Shown here: positions 7,343-10,543 of the stretch, piece after piece | Position numbering within the stretch: position 1 is the first letter of the stretch | How the letters are laid out: each line of letters starts with the position of its first letter | NCBI GenBank assembly: GCA_947455805.1 | Contig: CANGSN010000069.1 | Location: forward strand, 1 to 10,543 | Length of the DNA: 10,543 bases | Source: Planctomycetota bacterium | GTDB taxonomy: Bacteria > Planctomycetota > UBA1135 > UBA2386 | Direction: 5' to 3' | Made by a program: the position numbers and the translations under genes | Notes under the pieces: generated by a model | What the model was told of the DNA's origin: nothing | What the model saw: the letters and a program-made list of their open reading frames with translations, nothing else | Database searches by the model: none

Positions 7343-7975
7343 ATGGCTACCGAGAAGAAGCGCGCTGTGGGACGCAAGTCCACGAAGGAGCGCCTTGCCG
7401 AGCTGGAGGCGATGTTCCGCAGTGGCGCCCACGAAGAAGCCCGCAAGCAGAATGAGGCGGCCTTCGCGGAGGCCCCCAAGCTCGTCGCTGCGTTGCGTGC
7501 GGCGGGGTTCGAATGGACCAACAGCTTGGATCCTCTCCTCGCAGGCATCAACGAGCTCAGTGGCGACCAGTACAAGATCGTGGCCTCCGTCTTCCTGCAG
7601 CATCTCGAGGCCGGGCTTCCTCCGTTGCTTGCGAACAGCCTGTTGCAGTCCCTGGCAGCAACCAAGCCTCGGTCCCGGGCGAGGCCCTACTGGGCCAAGA
7701 TCGCCAGTTTGTTCCTCAGTGCAGCAAGTGGCGAAGTTCGGGATGGCGCGGCGGTGGCTCTGGCCGCGATCGCCGAGCCTGCGGACGGCGAAGTCGTGCT
7801 GTCATGGCTTCGCGACCCGCGGTTCGGCGAGTCGAGGATCTTCTTCCTGCGGGCCCTGCGGCGCCTTCTCCCTCCGGCGGAACGTGCTGAGGTTCTCGAA
7901 ACGTTGAAACGTGATCCTGATCTGGAAGTGGAGTGCGATCGTGTACTGCGCGGCATCGCGCCGAACGACGGGTAG
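7343..7975 (+). CDS. Hypothetical alpha-helical protein with HEAT-like repeats
   Basis: 210 residues from ATG 7343; an in-frame GTG at 7331 is an alternative. Neither has a good SD. The N-terminus is strongly charged (MATEKKRAVGRKSTKERL), followed by helical, Ala/Leu-rich sequence. Residues about 118-150 (WAKIASLFLSA, then EVRDGAAVALAAIAEP) and 152-190 (VLSWLRDPR, then FFLRALRRLLPPAERAEVLETL) look like two HEAT-type helix pairs. There is no signal peptide, membrane segment or catalytic motif, so it is probably a cytoplasmic binding protein. It is followed after 23 bp by the barstar-like gene on the same strand and likely co-transcribed. HEAT-like proteins can act as immunity factors or scaffolds, so an immunity role is possible, but nothing in the sequence shows it. 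Codon choice appears less GC-biased than in the flanking genes. Confidence 0.75.
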   Translation: MATEKKRAVGRKSTKERLAELEAMFRSGAHEEARKQNEAAFAEAPKLVAALRAAGFEWTNSLDPLLAGINELSGDQYKIVASVFLQHLEAGLPPLLANSLLQSLAATKPRSRARPYWAKIASLFLSAASGEVRDGAAVALAAIAEPADGEVVLSWLRDPRFGESRIFFLRALRRLLPPAERAEVLETLKRDPDLEVECDRVLRGIAPNDG

Positions 7976-7998
7976 GGAGGCTGCGTCACGCAGCAGAC
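7975..7998 (+). promoter_or_regulatory. Ribosome binding site with a hairpin spacer before the barstar-like gene
   Basis: GGGAGG (7975-7980) lies 18 bases before ATG 7999, normally too far. Between them GCTGCG-TCA-CGCAGC (7980-7994) can form a six-base-pair stem with a three-base loop. Folding it leaves about four or five unpaired bases between SD and ATG. Structured spacers that shorten the effective SD distance are known in phage and bacterial genes. Seen as sequence; function inferred. Confidence 0.4.
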
Positions 7999-8397
7999 AT
8001 GGACATTCGGCTGGGACTGCAGAGAACTGGTCCACTCGATGCGGATCGGGTGCGAATGGCCGCAGAGCGATTGGGTTTCAGGGTGTTCGTGCTGCCGACC
8101 TCCGGCATCGGGGATCGTGCTGGGTTCTTCGAGGCTGTTCGATCCACGTTGCCGCTGGATCCTCCCTTGGTTGGTTCGTCGATTTGGGATGCGCTCGCGG
8201 ATTCGCTGTGGGAAGGACTGCTCCAATGTGAGGCCCAGCGAATCGCGATCGTCTGGCAAGGTACTGCGCGGATGGCGAACGCAGATGCTGCCGAGTTCGC
8301 CATGGCTCTCGATGTGTTGTCAGACGTTGCGCTCTCGCTGGCCAATCCTCAGGCGACGGTGGGTGCTGTGAAGGAGGTTGCGATTCTCGTGGAGTAG
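7999..8397 (+). CDS. Barstar-like protein (putative RNase inhibitor/immunity protein)
   Basis: 132 residues from ATG 7999. The frame is open upstream to 7933, but that part is Arg-rich out-of-frame reading of the preceding gene. The core resembles the barstar family (inhibitors of barnase-type RNases): beta strand FRVFVLPTSG (28-37), helix FFEAVRSTLPLDPP, then the family-like SIWDALADSLWEGL (61-74), strand RIAIVWQGT (81-89), helix FAMALDVLSDVALSL (100-114) and final strand KEVAILVE (125-132). This order matches the barstar fold; the length is somewhat above classical barstar (about 90 residues). Such proteins protect against secreted or polymorphic toxin RNases, but no toxin gene is in the window, so this may be an orphan immunity gene. 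It is probably co-transcribed with the HEAT-like gene before it. Sampled sequence is about 60-62% G+C, well below the upstream genes, consistent with acquisition. Fold assignment is by eye. Confidence 0.75.
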   Translation: MDIRLGLQRTGPLDADRVRMAAERLGFRVFVLPTSGIGDRAGFFEAVRSTLPLDPPLVGSSIWDALADSLWEGLLQCEAQRIAIVWQGTARMANADAAEFAMALDVLSDVALSLANPQATVGAVKEVAILVE

Positions 8398-8417
8398 CTG
8401 GAGTGTCCGGGGCTACT
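8393..8417. repeat. Inverted repeat over the barstar-like stop codon
   Basis: AGTAGC (8393-8398) and GCTACT (8412-8417) are exact inverted copies separated by 13 bases, giving a six-base-pair stem that includes the TAG stop. No T-run follows, so it is at best a weak or Rho-assisted terminator in the convergent gap. Confidence 0.3.
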
Positions 8418-8424
8418 GGAGGTG

Positions 8425-8544
8425 ATGACGCGTGGGGCGCATCAAGACGCGAAAGAGCTCTGGGAGAAGTTCGGTTCAGCGCGGCGGCAGCAGCCTGCGG
8501 GCGAACCGGGCCAGCCGACCATCTCCCTCAGCGAGAACCTGTAG
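8425..8544 (+). CDS. Possible small ORF (39 aa), doubtful
   Basis: ATG 8425 is preceded by GGAGG, but only two bases away, which is too close for a normal SD. The 39-residue product (MTRGAHQDAKELWEKFGSAR, then a Pro/Gly-rich tail ending SLSENL) looks protein-like. It lies in the same frame as the barstar-like gene, with no stop between the latter's TAG and this ORF. Its last 69 bases run antisense to the 3' end of the convergent HEAT-like lipoprotein gene, whose C-terminus is more convincing. It could be a remnant, a readthrough extension or chance. Confidence 0.15.
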   Translation: MTRGAHQDAKELWEKFGSARRQQPAGEPGQPTISLSENL

Positions 8545-9600
8545 TTCGGGCTGTAGTGCATTCACGTCTTCGTCCGTGAGATTGCTGCGCAAGAGGAAGA
8601 GCCATTGGGCCCTGGCTTTGTCCGTTTGCGGATCGGCGTCCCCTCGGCTCTGTCGGGCAAGGTCCTCGAGGCGTGCACCGATCCAACGCTGAACGATTCC
8701 GCGTTGCTCTGGGGCGTTGCGGACCGAAGCGAGCACCGCGCTCATCCGCTGCACATCGTGGTCGTCTCGGTTGTCGTGGATCCAGGGCAGCGGCTCGTCG
8801 ATCACCGGCAGGAGTGCGGCCGGAGTCAGCTCTTCGGCCAACTCGTCCCACGCGACCTCTCGGACTCGTTGCATAGGGGAGCGCGCAAGACGAGCCAGCG
8901 CGGCTTGCGTCATCGGGTCGTGGGCGATCGCGAGACCCAACGCTCTGGCCACCAGGATCCCATGGCCTTGCCGAGGTCCATGGTGATCGGCTGCGGCGAC
9001 CAGTGCCTGGACCAAGGCGCGCTGTTGCCCCTCGGGCTGCGGTGGCAGGCTCTTGCTCCGTTCCGCGAGGCTTCGCGCGATGGGGCGGAGTGGGCCGCCA
9101 CGGCGGTCGTCGCCGTACTCTGGCGCCACGGCCAGCACTCCCGCAAGCACGTCGGCCGGCGAGTTGGTGGTGTCGAGCCATGCGGCGAAAGCGGCACCCA
9201 AGAACGCATCGCCGAACCTGATGACTTCATCGCCGAAGAGCTCGGCCACCACGAGCTGGCACATCCGAGCTGTACCCGTGACGTCGATGGCGAAGCGTCG
9301 GCGCAACAACTCGTAGACCTTCCTGTCCTCCATGGAGTACATCGTCGTCAGTTCGTCGTGCAGGTCCTCGTCCGCGGACTCACCAGCGGACGTCGACACC
9401 AACTCCTGAGTCGGCGCCAGTTCCCGGCTAGGCTGCACGTGCGGTGCGACGTCGGCGTCGGCAGGCGAAGCAGCCGCAGTCGACGAGCCAGCATCGATCG
9501 CCGGCGCGATCGCGTTCCACTTCGCCAGCCCGAGCCAAGCCGCGACACCGCAAGCGCTCACCACCGCGAGCGCCACCAGCACCGAGCGAACGCTCACCAC
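8476..9600 (-). CDS. Hypothetical membrane-anchored protein or lipoprotein with HEAT-like helices
   Basis: 374 residues from the GTG at 9600. GAGG lies about eight bases upstream, just after the stop of the preceding gene; a second GTG at 9597 is possible. The N-terminus is hydrophobic (7-25) and contains VSAC with Cys17, a good lipobox, though the hydrophobic run continues past it, so a transmembrane anchor is the alternative. Residues about 38-85 are an Ala/Ser/Pro/acidic linker. The rest is helical and soluble: 92-160, then 215-262 with ALGLAIAHDPMTQAALARLA and SPMQRVREVAWDELAEEL resembling HEAT repeats, and a basic C-terminus (RLARFARRLLPPR). No catalytic motif was recognised. It is downstream of the small acidic protein with a 10-bp gap, so one operon is likely. 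It may be a surface or periplasmic scaffold; function unknown. It is convergent with the barstar-like gene. Confidence 0.75.
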   Translation of the reverse strand: MVSVRSVLVALAVVSACGVAAWLGLAKWNAIAPAIDAGSSTAAASPADADVAPHVQPSRELAPTQELVSTSAGESADEDLHDELTTMYSMEDRKVYELLRRRFAIDVTGTARMCQLVVAELFGDEVIRFGDAFLGAAFAAWLDTTNSPADVLAGVLAVAPEYGDDRRGGPLRPIARSLAERSKSLPPQPEGQQRALVQALVAAADHHGPRQGHGILVARALGLAIAHDPMTQAALARLARSPMQRVREVAWDELAEELTPAALLPVIDEPLPWIHDNRDDHDVQRMSAVLASVRNAPEQRGIVQRWIGARLEDLARQSRGDADPQTDKARAQWLFLLRSNLTDEDVNALQPELQVLAEGDGRLARFARRLLPPR

Positions 9601-9610
9601 GCGAGCCGCC

Positions 9611-9973
9611 TCACACCGGCGTGCGCTGCGGCGTGAACTCGCCCGTGCCGTCGTCGACCATGCGCACCAGCATCGCACCGCGGCACAGCGGCGAGCGCTT
9701 CAGCAGCGGCCGCAGCACCGCCTGCAGCTTGTCGAGGTCGGGGCCGCAGAAGAACAGCGTGCACTCGCCGCCGCCGAGCTCGTCGCCGTCGTACTCGCCG
9801 ACGCCCTCCGCCTCGATCGCGGCCGCCAGCTCGTCGGCGAACGCCTCGATCTCCTGCCGTTCCTGGTTGGTGCCCATCTGGCGGTTGCTGAGCTTCAGCA
9901 CGACCAGCAGGTCCAGCTCTTCGGCGGGCAGGTCGTCGTCGTCGTCGGGGTCGTTATCTCGGTTCGCGGCCAT
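9611..9973 (-). CDS. Small acidic hypothetical protein
   Basis: 120 residues from ATG 9973; no clear SD precedes it. The N-terminus is highly acidic (DNDPDDDDDLPAEELD at 6-21), followed by strand LLVVLKLSN, helix ERQEIEAFADELAAAIEAEG (38-57), GVGEYDGDELGGGECTLFFCGPD (58-79) and helix LDKLQAVLRPLLKRSPL (80-96), then strand GAMLVRMVDDG. The strand-helix-G-D-strand-helix-strand order suggests a compact alpha/beta fold. Similar short proteins with a YDG...G-G-E...YGPD pattern occur as uncharacterised proteins in many bacteria, so the function is unknown. No signal peptide or membrane segment, so probably cytoplasmic. It is first gene of a two-gene minus-strand unit with the membrane-anchored HEAT-like protein and is divergent from uvrA across 111 bp. 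Confidence 0.8.
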   Translation of the reverse strand: MAANRDNDPDDDDDLPAEELDLLVVLKLSNRQMGTNQERQEIEAFADELAAAIEAEGVGEYDGDELGGGECTLFFCGPDLDKLQAVLRPLLKRSPLCRGAMLVRMVDDGTGEFTPQRTPV

Positions 9974-10084
9974 TGCCAAAAGGTAGGCGGTGGCACCGGC
10001 AGTTCCACCTCGCGGCGGCGGGGGCGAACCCGCGGCGCCGGCTTTGCATCGCCGGTACCCTCGGTATGCTGCGGGGTTCGTCGC
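9974..10084. promoter_or_regulatory. Divergent intergenic region between the small acidic gene and uvrA
   Basis: 111 bp that must hold promoters for both directions. It contains an 11-base near-palindrome CGGTGGCACCG (9988-9998) and a GCGGG...CCCGC hairpin (10018-10033). Toward uvrA, TTTGCA (10043-10048), 16 bases and TATGCT (10065-10070) form a plausible but imperfect sigma-70 promoter. No LexA-type (SOS) box was recognised. All assignments are by eye. Confidence 0.35.
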
Positions 10085-10543
10085 TTGGCCACCAACTCGC
10101 CACAGACCCCATCGGGAGGCCCGGAAGGGCCGCAACCGAGCCCTGCCCAGGGCGGCAGCCAATCGGCCTATGTGGTGGTCAAGGGGGCGCGTGAGCACAA
10201 CCTGAAGGGGGTCGACCTCGCATTCCCGCGCGACACCCTGACCACGTTCACCGGCGTGTCCGGGTCCGGCAAGTCGAGCCTCGCCTACCACACGATCTAC
10301 CAGGAAGGGCAGCGCCGGTTCCTCGAGAGCCTGAGCTCCTACGCCCGCCAGTTCCTCGGCCGCATGGAGAAGCCGAAAGTCGACCTGGTCGAGGGCCTGT
10401 CGCCGACGGTGTCGATCGACCAGAAGTCGACGAGCCACAGCGCGCGCTCGACCGTCGGCACGCTGACCGAGGTCAACGACTTCCTGCGCCTGCTGTGGTC
10501 GCGCCTGGGCGAGCCGAGCTGTCCGACCTGCGGCGCTGCCATC
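10085..10543 (+). CDS. uvrA: Excinuclease ABC subunit A, N-terminal part (runs off right edge)
   Basis: First 153 codons of the DNA-damage-recognition ATPase of nucleotide excision repair (UvrABC). VVVKGAREHNLKGVDLAFPR is followed by Walker A GVSGSGKSSL, then YQEGQRRFLESLSSYARQFL, EKPKVDLVEGLSPTVSIDQ, KSTSHSARSTVGTLTEV and the start of the first zinc-binding element (CPTCG at the edge). All are diagnostic of UvrA. The start is uncertain. The TTG at 10085, with GGGG about nine bases upstream, adds a 29-residue Pro/Gly/Ser/Gln-rich leader. The GTG at 10172 would start right at the conserved VVVKGAREHN but has a poor SD. The frame is intact to the edge; the rest of the gene, including the second ATPase domain, lies outside. 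Divergent from the small acidic gene. Confidence 0.95.
   Translation, partial: MATNSPQTPSGGPEGPQPSPAQGGSQSAYVVVKGAREHNLKGVDLAFPRDTLTTFTGVSGSGKSSLAYHTIYQEGQRRFLESLSSYARQFLGRMEKPKVDLVEGLSPTVSIDQKSTSHSARSTVGTLTEVNDFLRLLWSRLGEPSCPTCGAAI

Noticed and set aside
5398..7603. Long minus-strand open frames antisense to the carboxypeptidase and IMPase genes.
   Set aside because: Same GC-driven shadow pattern; the plus-strand proteins have full active-site motifs.
1..10543. CRISPR arrays, tRNA or rRNA genes, insertion sequences, attachment sites.
   Set aside because: No regularly spaced repeats, cloverleaf-like sequences, transposase motifs or flanking inverted repeats were seen; the lower-GC patch at 7.3-8.4 kb has no visible mobile-element boundary.

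Overview
The window is very GC-rich chromosomal DNA. Sampled 60-base stretches in the core genes run from about 75% to 85% G+C. GTG and TTG starts are common, and several genes overlap at TGATG or TTGA junctions. A lipoprotein-like ThuA plus DUF1080 protein, a type III polyketide synthase (PKS) paired with an ICMT-type methyltransferase, and a sigma-54 response regulator together suggest an environmental, high-GC planctomycete or a similar bacterium (Acidobacteria-like groups are possible). That is an inference from gene content; no rRNA or tRNA is present to settle it.

Layout. (1) 3-1795, plus strand: an integral-membrane methyltransferase, open at the left edge, overlaps a type III PKS. Together they look like an alkylpyrone/alkylresorcinol and O-methylation module. 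(2) 1818-4636, minus strand, convergent with the PKS: a ThuA-DUF1080 exported protein is followed by a complete NtrC-type sigma-54 response regulator, translationally coupled through TGATG with a strong Shine-Dalgarno (SD) sequence. (3) 4680-7270, plus strand, divergent from the ThuA gene across only 43 bp: a PBP4/DacB-type D-Ala-D-Ala carboxypeptidase overlaps an inositol-monophosphatase-family protein that carries an unusual C-terminal extra domain. The 43-bp gap contains a near-consensus sigma-54 promoter.

(4) 7343-8397, plus strand: a pair of accessory-looking genes, lower in G+C in the parts sampled. The first is a HEAT-like alpha-helical protein. The second is a small barstar-like protein, that is, an RNase-inhibitor or immunity type, with no recognisable toxin in the window. 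The barstar-like gene seems to have a hairpin between its SD and its ATG. (5) 8476-9973, minus strand: a two-gene operon of unknown function, a small acidic protein followed by a membrane-anchored or lipoprotein HEAT-like protein. (6) 10085-10543, plus strand: the 5' end of uvrA, divergent from that operon, running off the right edge.

Most of the window is ordinary housekeeping or metabolic DNA. The parts most worth a second look are the IMPase fusion, the orphan barstar-like and HEAT-like pair, the ThuA/sigma-54-regulator coupling with a possible sigma-54 promoter in the divergent gap, and the PKS-methyltransferase pair.
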